Source: Elioraea rosea
GTDB taxonomy: Bacteria > Pseudomonadota > Alphaproteobacteria > Acetobacterales > Acetobacteraceae
Length of the DNA stretch: 64,000 nt
NCBI RefSeq assembly: GCF_007644105.1
Contig: NZ_VFAC01000018.1
Coordinates: forward strand, 1-64,000
Direction: 5' to 3'
Made by a program: the position numbers and the translations under genes. Each line of letters begins with the position of its first letter. Position 1 is the stretch's first letter. Below the pieces are notes generated by a model that searched no databases, was not told where the DNA came from, and worked only from the letters and a program-made list of their open reading frames with translations. This document shows, piece by piece, positions 10,167 through 19,224 of this stretch.

Positions 10167-11357
10167 CTACCTAGCCGACGCGACGCGGGCGGGCGCCTCG
10201 GTCACGGTCACGCGAAGCCCGGGGCGGATGCGCTGCAGCCCTTCGATGACGACGCGATCGCCCGGCGCGATGCCCTCTGTCACCAGCCAGTCGGTGCCGA
10301 TGGCGCGGCCGGCGCGCAGGATGCGCTGCTCGACCACGCCCTCGCCGTTCACCACGAAGGCCATCGGCTCGCCGCGCGGCGTGCGCTGCACGGCGCGCTG
10401 GGGCACGAGAAGCGTCTGGTCGGTCACGCCCTCCTCGACTTCCGCGCGGACGAACATGCCGGGAAGCAGGAGCTGATCGGGGTTCGGGAACACCGCGCGC
10501 AGCGTGACCGAGCCCGTGCCCTGGTCGACGATCACCTCGGAGAACTGGATCCGGCCCTGGTGGGCGTAGCGCGAGCCGTCCTCGAGGATCAGCGTCGCAG
10601 GCGCATCGGCGGCCGAATCGCGCCGTAGCGCGCCGGTCTCGACGTCGCGCCGCTGCTGCAGGAGCGCCGAGGCGGGCTGCGTCACGTCGACATAGATCGG
10701 GTCGAGCTGCGTGACGGTGACGAGCGCGTTCGCCTGGCTCGCGGTGACGAGCGCGCCGGGTGTCACCGAGGCGCGGCCGGTGCGGCCGTCGATCGGCGAG
10801 GTGACGCGGGTATAGGCAAGGTCGATCCGCGCCGTCTCGAGCGCGGCGCGGGCGGAGATCACGTCCGCCTCCCCCTGGCGCATGGCGGCCTCGGCATTCT
10901 CGAGGTTCTGCTCGCTCACCGCCTGGACGCGGGCGAGCGTGCGGTAGCGCGCCACCGTGCTGGTGGCCGCCCGCGCCGTGGCCTCCGCACGGGCGAGCGC
11001 CGCCTCGGCGCGGCGGACCTCCGCCTCGAAGGCGGCGGGCTCGATCTGGAACAGGGGCTGGCCGGCCTTGACCTCCTCGCCTTCGGCGAACAGCCGCTCA
11101 CGCAGCACGCCGCCCACCTGCGGGCGCACCTCCGCCACCCTGTAGGGCGAGGTGCGGCCGGGCAGCGTCGAGGTGATCGGCACCTCGCGGCGCTCGATGG
11201 TGAGGACCGTCACCGCCGGCGGCGGGGCGCTGCCCTGGGCGCGCGCCGCGCCGGGCGTTACGGGCTCGTCGCAGGCGGCAAGGGCAAGCAGCGCCGGGAG
11301 GGCAAAGGCTGCGGCGAGCCGGCGCCGTGTGGCGCCGCGCTGGTAATGCGGGTGCAT
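10167..11357 (-). CDS. RND efflux periplasmic adaptor (membrane-fusion) lipoprotein
   Basis: A 396-residue AcrA/MexA-type adaptor. The N-terminus is a lipoprotein signal with lipobox LALAAC ([10 protein letters not shown]). It is followed by barrel-sandwich hybrid halves ([33 protein letters not shown]), an alpha-hairpin of Ala/Arg/Glu-rich helices at about 110-165, the beta-barrel ([20 protein letters not shown]) and the membrane-proximal domain. The start at ATG 11357 puts the signal at the very N-terminus. It is the first gene of the adaptor-pump-TetR operon and would link the pump to an outer-membrane channel. Confidence 0.94.
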   Translation of the reverse strand: MHPHYQRGATRRRLAAAFALPALLALAACDEPVTPGAARAQGSAPPPAVTVLTIERREVPITSTLPGRTSPYRVAEVRPQVGGVLRERLFAEGEEVKAGQPLFQIEPAAFEAEVRRAEAALARAEATARAATSTVARYRTLARVQAVSEQNLENAEAAMRQGEADVISARAALETARIDLAYTRVTSPIDGRTGRASVTPGALVTASQANALVTVTQLDPIYVDVTQPASALLQQRRDVETGALRRDSAADAPATLILEDGSRYAHQGRIQFSEVIVDQGTGSVTLRAVFPNPDQLLLPGMFVRAEVEEGVTDQTLLVPQRAVQRTPRGEPMAFVVNGEGVVEQRILRAGRAIGTDWLVTEGIAPGDRVVIEGLQRIRPGLRVTVTEAPARVASAR

Positions 11358-11368
11358 GCTGGACCTAT

Positions 11369-11386
11369 GAAAACTTTCCGGTTTCC
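11369..11386. promoter_or_regulatory. Possible operator upstream of the efflux operon
   Basis: GAAAAC-N6-GTTTCC forms an imperfect inverted repeat (5 of 6 paired) 12 bp before the adaptor start, in the only intergenic space available for the operon promoter. It is a candidate site for the operon's own TetR protein. The match is short, so this is tentative. Confidence 0.3.
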
Positions 11387-11414
11387 TGATGAATGGGGGC
11401 GGCAATCGCGCTTG

Positions 11415-12311
11415 TCAACGCGCCGGGCGGTGTCGAACGCGTGAGGCCTCGTCCGCTCCTGACGCGCTCCGATGCGCCGCCTCGCCCGCGAGGATGCTCC
11501 CCACGACCAGCGCTATGCCGGCGATCTGCAGCGGGCTCAGCGCCTGGCCGAGCCCGGCCCAGCCGAGCACGATGGCGCTGGCGGGGCTGAGCAGGCCGAG
11601 CGGGGCGACGATGGTCGGGCCCAGCCTCGCGATGCCGCGGAACCAGACAAGGTAGGTCAGCGCCGCGCCGGCAAGGCCAAGCCAGAGAAGGGCCGCGAGG
11701 TTGCCCAGGCCGACCGCCGATGGCACAGGCGCGAGAAGCAGCGCGGCCGGAAGCAGGAGGATGCCGCCTGCGGCGAGCTGCCAGGCCGTGACGGTGAGCG
11801 CCGGCACATCGGGCTGCCATTTCCGCGTCAGCACCGTGCCGAAGGCCATCGAGACCGCGCTGCCGAGCGCCGCGAGGATGCCGATCGTGTCGAGCCCCGC
11901 CGCCGGGTCGAGCACCATCAGCGCGACCCCGGCCATCCCGGCGACCGCGCAGATGACCGAGACAGCCAGGATGGGCGTGCCGAGAAGCAGGCGCGAGAGC
12001 AGCAGGACGATCAGCGGCTGGATCGCGCCGACCGTCGCGGCCACGCCGCCGGGCAGCCGGTAGGCGGCAACGAAGAGAAGCGCCCAGAAGATCGAGAAGT
12101 TCAGCGCGCCGAGGACGAAGGCGCGGCCTCGCCAGACGCCCTTGGGCAGCCTTCCGACGATCAGAAGCAGGAGGATCCCGGCCGGCAGGGCGCGCAGCAT
12201 CGCCACCATCAGGGGGTGCCAGCCGGGGAGAAGCTCTGTCGTCACGATGTAGGTGCTGCCCCAGACCAGCGGTGCGAGCGCTGTCAGGGCGAGATCGGCG
12301 AGGCGGGTCAT
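11415..12311 (-). CDS. EamA/DMT-family transporter
   Basis: A 298-residue membrane protein with about ten hydrophobic helices in two repeats, each an EamA domain (first repeat from APLVWGSTYIVTTELLPGWH; second from ALGSAVSMAFGTVLTRKW). The family exports amino acids or other metabolites in exchange for protons. The start ATG 12311 directly follows the MarR operator region; the frame runs on upstream through that region but has no support there. It is divergent from the MarR gene and very likely repressed by it. The substrate is unknown. Confidence 0.9.
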   Translation of the reverse strand: MTRLADLALTALAPLVWGSTYIVTTELLPGWHPLMVAMLRALPAGILLLLIVGRLPKGVWRGRAFVLGALNFSIFWALLFVAAYRLPGGVAATVGAIQPLIVLLLSRLLLGTPILAVSVICAVAGMAGVALMVLDPAAGLDTIGILAALGSAVSMAFGTVLTRKWQPDVPALTVTAWQLAAGGILLLPAALLLAPVPSAVGLGNLAALLWLGLAGAALTYLVWFRGIARLGPTIVAPLGLLSPASAIVLGWAGLGQALSPLQIAGIALVVGSILAGEAAHRSASGADEASRVRHRPAR

Positions 12312-12324
12312 GCGAACTCCGGGA

Positions 12325-12342
12325 TATCTTGACGTCAAGATA
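12325..12342. promoter_or_regulatory. MarR-type operator, site 1
   Basis: TATCTTGACGTCAAGATA is a perfect 18-bp palindrome in the 78-bp divergent spacer between the EamA and MarR genes. Size and position fit a MarR dimer site. It begins 14 bp from the EamA start. Confidence 0.75.
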
Positions 12343-12353
12343 ATCCGATTTAC

Positions 12354-12365
12354 CTTGACGTCAAG
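12354..12365. promoter_or_regulatory. MarR-type operator, site 2
   Basis: CTTGACGTCAAG repeats the perfect 12-bp core of site 1, with centres 26 bp apart, 25 bp before the MarR start. The flank on one side (ATATCC) mirrors the flank of site 1. Two sites would let one regulator control both divergent promoters. Confidence 0.72.
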
Positions 12366-12389
12366 ATATCCGGATGTGAAACGGGCCGG

Positions 12390-12911
12390 ATGGACCGCGT
12401 CGACGAGATCCTCGCGCAATGGGCCCGCGAGCGCCCCGGGCTCGACGTCGGGCCGATGGGGCCGATCGGGCGCGTACTCCGCCTGTCGCGTCACCTGATG
12501 CGCGCGCTCGAGGGCACGCTCGCGCGGCACGGGCTCAGCTTCGCGAGCTTCGATGTGCTCGCGACCCTCCGCCGCTCCGCGCCGCGAGACGGGCTGTCGC
12601 CGTCGGCGCTCATGGCGGCAATGATGGTCACCTCCGGCACGACGACGCACAGGATCGACCAGCTCGAGGCGCAGGGGCTCGTTGAGCGCCAGCCGAACCC
12701 CGATGACCAGCGAAGCGTGATCGTACTTCTCTCGCCGCGCGGCCGGGCGCTGATCGACGCAGCGCTCGAGGACTATGTCGCCTGCCAGGCCGAGCTCATG
12801 CGCGCCCTGCCGAAGACGGAGCGTGCCACTCTGTCATCGCTGCTCAGGACGTGGCTGGGCGCGCTGGAGGGACCGACGGAGGCCCCCACGGCACGGACGA
12901 AACGGCTCTAG
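12390..12911 (+). CDS. MarR-family transcriptional regulator
   Basis: A 173-residue winged-helix regulator: dimerisation helices, then the DNA-reading helix in LMAAMMVTSGTTTHRIDQLE and the wing LVERQPNPDDQRSVIVLLS, which is the classic MarR DxR signature. It is divergent from the EamA transporter across two palindromic sites and is probably autoregulated. Its last 4 bp overlap the 3' end of the convergent M20 operon. Confidence 0.92.
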   Translation: MDRVDEILAQWARERPGLDVGPMGPIGRVLRLSRHLMRALEGTLARHGLSFASFDVLATLRRSAPRDGLSPSALMAAMMVTSGTTTHRIDQLEAQGLVERQPNPDDQRSVIVLLSPRGRALIDAALEDYVACQAELMRALPKTERATLSSLLRTWLGALEGPTEAPTARTKRL

Positions 12912-14173
12912 GAGCCGCTCAGCCAGCGCCAGGCCGAGAGCGTGTGGGTGCGGAGAACGTGCAGCACCTCGTCGACGCGCACGCCCTCGTCGATGCCGCC
13001 CATGCCTTCGGGCGAGGGGCCGTACACGAAGGCAGGCACGCCGCGTCGCCGCCAGAAGCGGCAATCGGTTCCGCCGAGCGAGATCACCGCCGCGGGGCGC
13101 GCGCCCATCAGCTCCTCCGCCGTGTCCTGCAGGATGCCCAGCATCGGGTGGTTCGGGTCCGACAGCGTGGGGTCGACCGGCATGCGCGGCGGCAGCTCGA
13201 TGCTCACCTCGGGGAACCGCGCGGTGATGCGCTTGACCGTCTCGAGCATCTCGGCGGAGGTGATGCCCGGCGGAAGGCGTATGTCGACGCCGATGTCGCA
13301 CTCGCCAGGCAGCATGTTGACGAGTACGCCGCCTGACAGCGTGCCGATGTTCAGCGTCACGCGCTGCGCCACGTCGGCCGCGCCTTTGCCGAGGCCGCGG
13401 TCATACGCCGCGATCACGTCAGGCTGGGCGAGCAGCTTGACCACATGCTCGGGCATCCGTGCGCGTACGGTCTCGACCTCGGCCAGCGCCTCGATCACCG
13501 AGGCAGCAATGCGCGTCGCACTCGCGGACAGATGCGGATAGGCGCCGTGCCCACCCTTGGTGCGGACCTTCAGCTTCAGCCAGAACATGCATTTCTCGCC
13601 GAAGCGCACCGTGTGCGGCGAGGACGGCTCGGCGTTCAGCACGCAATCGCCTAGCACCTCCTCGCCCATCTCCGCGGTGAGGTAGTCGGCCCCCCAGCGC
13701 CCGCCCGTCTCCTCATCCGACACGACGGTGAGCGTGAGCTTGCCGGCGGTCTCGCCGATCAGCCGGGAAAGGTAGAGATAGGTGAAGATCGAGGCGGTGG
13801 TGCCCGCCTTCATGTCCACCGTTCCGCGCCCCCACACCCTGCCATCGGCGAGCTCCCCGCCGAGCGGGTCCCGCGTCCAGCGCGAGCGGTCGCCGATCGG
13901 GAACACGTCGATATGGCCGTTCAGGACGAGGTGGCGCTTCGGCGCCGCACCCGAGACGGTGGCGACGAGGTTCGGGTTGTCCTCCTTCGGCGCGACGGTG
14001 CGGAACGCGAGGCCCTCCTGCTCGAGGAAGTTCGCGACATGCGCCGCACCCGCCCGCGTGTCACCAGGCGGGTTCGAGGTGTCGATGCGCGCGAAGCCCT
14101 GGACGAAGCCGATGATCCTGTCGCGGTCCTGCTCGATCCAGGAGAGAAGCGTCTCGCGCGCGCCCATGGTCAT
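12908..14173 (-). CDS. M20-family metallohydrolase, copy 1 (last gene of the operon)
   Basis: A 421-residue ArgE/DapE-like protein. Metal-site residues visible are His 87 and Asp 89 (LNGHIDVFP), Asp 120 (GTVDMKAG), the catalytic pair Glu 154-Glu 155 (SDEETGG) and Glu 182 (NAEPSS). The dimerisation-domain His is in KGGHGAYPH. The usual C-terminal His ligand (GAHxPDE in many relatives) is replaced: the protein reads GMGGIDE. The family hydrolyses N-acyl or peptide bonds with zinc or cobalt. Its start overlaps the stop of copy 2 by 4 bp (ATGA). The substrate is unknown. Confidence 0.88.
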   Translation of the reverse strand: MTMGARETLLSWIEQDRDRIIGFVQGFARIDTSNPPGDTRAGAAHVANFLEQEGLAFRTVAPKEDNPNLVATVSGAAPKRHLVLNGHIDVFPIGDRSRWTRDPLGGELADGRVWGRGTVDMKAGTTASIFTYLYLSRLIGETAGKLTLTVVSDEETGGRWGADYLTAEMGEEVLGDCVLNAEPSSPHTVRFGEKCMFWLKLKVRTKGGHGAYPHLSASATRIAASVIEALAEVETVRARMPEHVVKLLAQPDVIAAYDRGLGKGAADVAQRVTLNIGTLSGGVLVNMLPGECDIGVDIRLPPGITSAEMLETVKRITARFPEVSIELPPRMPVDPTLSDPNHPMLGILQDTAEELMGARPAAVISLGGTDCRFWRRRGVPAFVYGPSPEGMGGIDEGVRVDEVLHVLRTHTLSAWRWLSGS

Positions 14174-15435
14174 GCCTTTCCGTTGGTGAGGTAGCGTGCT
14201 GCGGCGAGCGTGTGCGTGCGCAGGATGTGCAGGAAGTCATCGAGCGCGATGTTCTCGTCCGCCGCGCCCATGCTCGCGGGTGAGGGCCCGTACACGTAGG
14301 CCGGCACCCCGTGGTATCGCCACAGGCGCGTATCGGTTCCGCCAAGCGTGATGACAGGCACGGGCGCAGGCCGGCCGAGCTCCTGCACCGTGCGGCGGAG
14401 GATTCCCATCATCTCGCCATCGGGGTCGGACCAGTTGGGCACGTCCTCGGGCGGCGAGATCTCCTCGAGCGTGGCTTCCGGGAACCGCGCCACGATGCGC
14501 GCGACCTCTGCGCGCACCGCCTCGCGCGAGAGGCCGATCGGCAGACGCACATCCGCCTCGATCCTGCATTCCGAGGGAAGCACGTTCATTTTGAGTCCGC
14601 CACTCATCCGGCCAATGTTGAGCGTGATCTCGGGAATCACCGCCGCATGGCCTGCGCCGCAACCCTCGTCGATCTGCCGCGCGATGGCGGGGTCGCGAAA
14701 CATCGCAACGACATTGTCCGGCGCGCGGACCTCGAGCCCCCTCACCTCCTCGAGCGCGGTCGCTATGCGCGCGGCGATCTTCGTCGCCGATGCCGAGGAG
14801 TGCGTATAGGCGCCGTGGCCGCCCTTGGTGCGCACGGTGATCGCGACCCAGTAGGGAGACTTCTCGCCGAAGCGGACGCATTGCGGCGAGGAGGGCTCGC
14901 CTGAGAGAAGACAGTCGCCCATCATCAGTTCGCGCTGGTGTTCGAACATCCAGCGTGCGCCCCAGGGGCCGAAGGTCTCCTCGTCCGACACGGCCGTGAA
15001 CGTCACCCGCCCGGCGAGTTTGTCGCGGTGCCGATGGAGATGCAGGAAGGCGAGCAGGAGCGAGGCGAGCCCGCCCTTCATGTCGCACGCGCCGCGGCCG
15101 TAGATGCGCCCCTCGGCGATCTCCCCGCCCCAGGGATCGCGCGACCATTCGTGCGCCGCCACCGGGAACACGTCGATATGCCCGTTCAGCACGAGATGCC
15201 GCCCCGGCCTCGCGCCATCGAAATGGGCGACGATGTTCGGCATCTCCGGTTGCGGCGAGAACAGCTTCGGCTCGAGGCCAGCCTTCGTCAGCGCCTCGAT
15301 CAGCAGCGCCGCTGCGGCGCGCGTGTCGCCCGGCGGGTTTGGCGACGGCGCACGCAACAGGGCCTGCAGGAAGGCGATCGACGCCTCCTGCTCCGCCTCG
15401 AGGCTGGCCAGCAGGTCACGGGAAAGCGTGTCCAT
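14170..15435 (-). CDS. M20-family metallohydrolase, copy 2
   Basis: A 421-residue paralogue of copy 1. It keeps LNGHIDVFPVA, the GRGACDMKGG Asp, SDEETFG and the LLSGEPSSP Glu, but the C-terminal loop reads SMGAADE, so the His ligand is absent here too. It has the family-within-a-family mark PSPNPPGDTR near residue 30. ATG 15435 is used; a GTG 9 bp upstream is possible. It begins 5 bp after the stop of copy 3 and overlaps copy 1 by 4 bp, so translation is probably coupled. Confidence 0.88.
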   Translation of the reverse strand: MDTLSRDLLASLEAEQEASIAFLQALLRAPSPNPPGDTRAAAALLIEALTKAGLEPKLFSPQPEMPNIVAHFDGARPGRHLVLNGHIDVFPVAAHEWSRDPWGGEIAEGRIYGRGACDMKGGLASLLLAFLHLHRHRDKLAGRVTFTAVSDEETFGPWGARWMFEHQRELMMGDCLLSGEPSSPQCVRFGEKSPYWVAITVRTKGGHGAYTHSSASATKIAARIATALEEVRGLEVRAPDNVVAMFRDPAIARQIDEGCGAGHAAVIPEITLNIGRMSGGLKMNVLPSECRIEADVRLPIGLSREAVRAEVARIVARFPEATLEEISPPEDVPNWSDPDGEMMGILRRTVQELGRPAPVPVITLGGTDTRLWRYHGVPAYVYGPSPASMGAADENIALDDFLHILRTHTLAAARYLTNGKA

Positions 15436-15440
15436 CGCCG

Positions 15441-16709
15441 TCACTCCCCGCCCAGATAGGCTGCCGCGGAGAGCGTGTGCACCCGCACGACGTTGAGGAA
15501 CTCCTCGAGCGCGACCGATTCGTCGTAGGTGCCGACGAGATCGAAGGCGCAGCCGTAGATGTAGGCGGGCACGCCTGCATTCCTCCAGAACCGCGCATCG
15601 GTGGCGGCCAACGTGATGACGGGCGCGGGCGTGATGCCGGCGATGCGGGTGGCGCGGTCCTGGATGATGCGCAGCATCTCGCCCTCGGGATCGCACCAGT
15701 TCGCCCCCTCCTCCTCGGGGAGGGACTGTTCCTCTACCGTTACGGTCGGGAAGTCCTGCATGATCTCACGCACCATCGCCCACACCCTCGCCTTGGGCAC
15801 GCCGACGGGAAGCCGGATGTCGGCCTCCACCCGGCATTCGGAGGGGATCATGTTCGTCTTGAGCCCGCCCTCGACCATGCCGATGTTCAGCGTCACCGCA
15901 GCAACCGTATCCGCCGCGCCTGCGCCAAGCCCGGTCTCGAGCGCCTGGCGCACGCTCGGGTCGGCGAGGTTGCGCGCAACCTTGTCCGGCATCTCGGGCT
16001 TGATCGCCGTCACGGCCTCGAGGCGGTCGATCAGCGCGGTGGCGATCTTCGTGGCACTTTCGGAAAGATGCACATAGGCACCGTGCGCGCCGCGCGCGCG
16101 GGCAGTGAAGACGAGCCAGAGCGGCGCCTTCTCGCCGTAGCGCACCGTATAGGCGGAGGAGGGTTCGCCGTTGAGACAGCAATCACCCATCACGAGATCC
16201 GGGTGGTTGGCAAAGAGATAGCCCGTTCCCCAGCGCCCGCCCGTCTCCTCGTCCGACACCGCCGTCAGCGTCAGCCGGCCCTTCAGCCTGTCGCGGTGCC
16301 TGGCGAGAAGCGCGTACGCGATGAAGGAGGCGGATGTGCCGCATTTCATGTCGGCGGTGCCGCGGCCATAGAGCCGGCCATCGTCGATCGCGCCGGACCA
16401 TGGCGATCCATGGCGCCAACGCGCCGGGTCGCCGGCGGGAAACACGTCGATATGGCCGTTCAGCACGAGGTGCCTGCCCGGCCTGTCGAAGCGGTGATCG
16501 GCGACGATGTTCGGCCATTCCGGAACCGGCGCGATCACCTGGTAGGGAAGCCCGCGCGCATCGAGGAAGGCGCCCAGGAAGGACGCCGCCTCGCGCGTCT
16601 CACCCGGCGGGTTCGGTGTGGCGATGCGCGTGAAGCCCTGGAAGAATGCGATCAGCTCGTCCCGTGCCGCGTCGATCTCGGCAAGCAGCGTCGCCTCCAG
16701 CGATGTCAC
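15441..16709 (-). CDS. M20-family metallohydrolase, copy 3
   Basis: A 422-residue paralogue. The start is GTG 16709, in a GTGA overlap with the stop of copy 4, with AAGGAG about 9 bp before it; the longer frame upstream is not supported. Active-site blocks are LNGHIDVFPAG, GRGTADMKCG, SDEETGG and LNGEPSS. The C-terminal loop reads LVGTYDE, again without His. Sequence style groups copies 1, 2, 3 and the divergent copy 6 (YGPSP or YGCAF before the loop). A divergent paralogue of an acyl-amino-acid or peptide hydrolase is the likely identity. Confidence 0.87.
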   Translation of the reverse strand: MTSLEATLLAEIDAARDELIAFFQGFTRIATPNPPGETREAASFLGAFLDARGLPYQVIAPVPEWPNIVADHRFDRPGRHLVLNGHIDVFPAGDPARWRHGSPWSGAIDDGRLYGRGTADMKCGTSASFIAYALLARHRDRLKGRLTLTAVSDEETGGRWGTGYLFANHPDLVMGDCCLNGEPSSAYTVRYGEKAPLWLVFTARARGAHGAYVHLSESATKIATALIDRLEAVTAIKPEMPDKVARNLADPSVRQALETGLGAGAADTVAAVTLNIGMVEGGLKTNMIPSECRVEADIRLPVGVPKARVWAMVREIMQDFPTVTVEEQSLPEEEGANWCDPEGEMLRIIQDRATRIAGITPAPVITLAATDARFWRNAGVPAYIYGCAFDLVGTYDESVALEEFLNVVRVHTLSAAAYLGGE

Positions 16710-17965
16710 CGGTCGGTCTCCTTCGTGAGGTAGTCGAGCGCGGAGAGGGCGTGGATGCGCACAACCTTCATCCACTCCGCGACGTCAGTGTTCTCGTCCG
16801 GCATGGCGACGTTCGTCGCCGTCGTGCCGTAGGTGAAGGCAGGGACGCCGCGCTCGCGCCAGAGCCTGGAATCGGTGCCCGCAAGGCTCGGAATCGGGCG
16901 GACCGACCATCCCGCGACCGCCTCGGCATTGCGCTGGATGTGGCCGACCATCGGGTGCGCTGGGTCGGACCAGCGGGGCGACTGTTTCGAGAGCACCCGC
17001 AGCGTCGCGCCCTCGTGCCGCGAGACGATGCCGCGCGCGCGCTCGACGATCGCATCCGGGTCGATGCCCCACGGGATGCGGATATCCGCCTCGATCGCGC
17101 AATGGCCGGGAAGCATGTTGACCAGCACGCCGCCCTGCCAGGTGCCGATGTTGAGCGTGACCGCCCCCATGGTGCGCGCCGCACCGGCAAGGTGCACGCG
17201 GTCGATCTCCGCTGCACCCGCGGCGATCGCTTCGGCCACCGCTGGCGGAAGCGGCACATCCGTCTCCTCGAGCGCGGCGAGCTCCTCGATGATCGTCGCG
17301 GCGATCTTGGTCGCGCTCGGGCTCTTGTGCGTATAGGCGCCGTGGCAGCCCATCGTCTGGACATCGATGCCGAGCCAGAGGGGGGATTTCTCGGCGAAGC
17401 GCACGGTCGTCGGCGCGCCCGGCTCTGCGTTCAGCAGGCAATCGCCGAGCACCTCCTCGGCATGGTGCTCGACGAGGTAGCGGGCGCCGTTCGGCCCGAA
17501 CGTCTCCTCGTCCGACACGGCGGTGAGCGTGAGCCGGCCGGCAAGGCGGTCGCGCATCCCGTACAGCCAGCAGAACAGCGCGACCATCGACGCCGTGCCC
17601 TGCTTCATGTCGCTCGAGCCCGTGCCGTAGAGCCGGCCATCGACAACGGCGCCGCCAAGCGGATCCTGCGTCCAGCGATGGGCGCCGACGGTCGGGAAGG
17701 TGTCGATGTGGCCGTTCAGCACGAGATGCGGGCCGGGCCGCGCCCCCTCGAAGCTTGCGAGGATGTTCGGCATCAGAGGGTCTGGCCCGACGACGCGGAA
17801 CGGTACGTCGTGCCGCGAGAGCCAGTCGGTGAGCACGGCCGCCGCCGCGCGCGTGTCGCCCGGCGGGTTGGGCGAGGCGGCACGCACGAGATCGCCGAGC
17901 AGGCCGACAAGGGCCGCCTCGTCGCCGGCGATGCGGGCGAGAAGCGCGTCGCGGAGCGGCGTCAT
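16706..17965 (-). CDS. M20-family metallohydrolase, copy 4
   Basis: A 419-residue paralogue. ATG 17965 overlaps the stop of copy 5 by 4 bp, which fixes the start. Blocks: LNGHIDTFPTV, GTGSSDMKQG, SDEETFG, LNAEPGAP, and MGCHGAYTHKSPSA in the dimerisation domain. The C-terminal segment FTYGTTATNVAMPDENTD is shared only with copy 5 and differs from the YGPSP type, so copies 4 and 5 form a second subgroup, likely with a different substrate pocket. The usual His ligand position holds Ala. Confidence 0.88.
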   Translation of the reverse strand: MTPLRDALLARIAGDEAALVGLLGDLVRAASPNPPGDTRAAAAVLTDWLSRHDVPFRVVGPDPLMPNILASFEGARPGPHLVLNGHIDTFPTVGAHRWTQDPLGGAVVDGRLYGTGSSDMKQGTASMVALFCWLYGMRDRLAGRLTLTAVSDEETFGPNGARYLVEHHAEEVLGDCLLNAEPGAPTTVRFAEKSPLWLGIDVQTMGCHGAYTHKSPSATKIAATIIEELAALEETDVPLPPAVAEAIAAGAAEIDRVHLAGAARTMGAVTLNIGTWQGGVLVNMLPGHCAIEADIRIPWGIDPDAIVERARGIVSRHEGATLRVLSKQSPRWSDPAHPMVGHIQRNAEAVAGWSVRPIPSLAGTDSRLWRERGVPAFTYGTTATNVAMPDENTDVAEWMKVVRIHALSALDYLTKETDR

Positions 17966-19224
17966 CGTGCTGCCTCCGCATGCAGCCAGGAATGCGCCGC
18001 GAGGGTGAGCGTCTTCACCACACCGATCCATTCGGCGATGTCGGTATGCTCGTCAGGCATCGCAACGTTGGTCGCGGTCGTGCCGTAGGTGAAGGCGGGT
18101 ACGCCCTTGCCGCGCCACTTGCGCGCATCGGTCGCCGCAAGCGAGGCGATGGCACGCGGGCGGAACCCGCAGCTCTCGTCGCAGGCGGCGGCAAGCGCGC
18201 TGACCATCGGATGGTTCGGGCTCGACCAGGTGGGCTCGCTCAGGCCGGTGATCTCGAGCGAGGCTTCCGGGAAGCGGCCGATGATCCGCTCGACTTCGGC
18301 AAGCACCGTCGCGATGCGCTCCCCGGGCGGGATGCGGATGTCGAACTCGAGGTCGCACGCGCCAGGCAGCATGTTCACCTTCGCGCCGCCCCGCACCACG
18401 CCGAGATTGAGCGAGAAGCGGCGCATCACCGCCGCCGCGCCGGGAAGGTGGATCCTGTCCATCTCGCCTGCACCCTCCTCGAGGGCCCGCGCCACCTCCG
18501 GCTCCATCGACACAGGGAGGTCGGTGATCGCCTCGAGCTCGCGCACGAGGCGCGCGGCAATGCGCGTCGCACTCGGGCTCTTGTGGGTGTAGGCGCCGTG
18601 GCAGCCAGGCGTGCGCACGGCAATCCTCAGGCGTAGGATGCCCTTCTCCCCGAAGCGGATCGTCGTCGGCGCGCCAGGCTCCGCGTTCAGCAGGCAGTCG
18701 CCCAGCACTTCGGGGTGGTTGTCGACGAGGTACTGCGCGCCCCAGGTCCCGCCGGTCTCCTCGTCCGAAACCGCCGTCAGCGTCAGCGTGCCGGGAAGCG
18801 TGTCGGCAAGCCGGGCGAGCCAAGTGTGGGCGAAGAGCAGCGCCGCCGTGCCGTTCTTCATGTCGGAGACGCCGCGGCCATAGACGCGGCCGGCCGTCAC
18901 CTCCCCGCCCCACGGCGCATGCGTCCAGCGATGCGCATCGTCGCAGGGGAACACGTCGATGTGCCCGTTCAGCACGAGGTGCTTGCCGCGGCGCCCGCCC
19001 TCGAGGCGCGCCACGAGGTTCGGCGCCTCGGGCAGCGGCGCGATCAGCCGGTAGGGCAAGCCCGCGGCATCAAGCCACCCGGTGAGGACGCCCGTTGCCT
19101 CGCGCGTGTCGCCCGGAGGGTTCGGGCTCGCCGCGCGCGTGAAGCGCGAGAGGAAATCGACGAGGCTCGGCGTCTCCGCCTCGATCCAGTGGAGGAGCTT
19201 TGCGCGCTCCTCGGCGACGGTCAT
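17962..19224 (-). CDS. M20-family metallohydrolase, copy 5 (first after the importer genes)
   Basis: A 420-residue paralogue closest to copy 4 (GCHGAYTHKSPSATRIAA; FTYGTTATNVAMPDEHTD). Metal-site blocks are LNGHIDVFPCD, GRGVSDMKNG, SDEETGG and LNAEPGAP. As in copy 4 the His ligand of the GAHxPDE loop is Ala. The start overlaps the stop of the upstream ABC ATPase gene by 4 bp, tying the hydrolases to the importer in one transcript. It is cytosolic by lack of a signal peptide, which fits hydrolysis of a compound after import. Confidence 0.89.
   Translation of the reverse strand: MTVAEERAKLLHWIEAETPSLVDFLSRFTRAASPNPPGDTREATGVLTGWLDAAGLPYRLIAPLPEAPNLVARLEGGRRGKHLVLNGHIDVFPCDDAHRWTHAPWGGEVTAGRVYGRGVSDMKNGTAALLFAHTWLARLADTLPGTLTLTAVSDEETGGTWGAQYLVDNHPEVLGDCLLNAEPGAPTTIRFGEKGILRLRIAVRTPGCHGAYTHKSPSATRIAARLVRELEAITDLPVSMEPEVARALEEGAGEMDRIHLPGAAAVMRRFSLNLGVVRGGAKVNMLPGACDLEFDIRIPPGERIATVLAEVERIIGRFPEASLEITGLSEPTWSSPNHPMVSALAAACDESCGFRPRAIASLAATDARKWRGKGVPAFTYGTTATNVAMPDEHTDIAEWIGVVKTLTLAAHSWLHAEAAR

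Noticed and set aside
8095-10476. 793-codon plus-strand open frame opposite the RND pump
   Set aside because: Composition (His/Arg/Glu-rich, no hydrophobic core) is that of antisense translation; the pump frame is certain.
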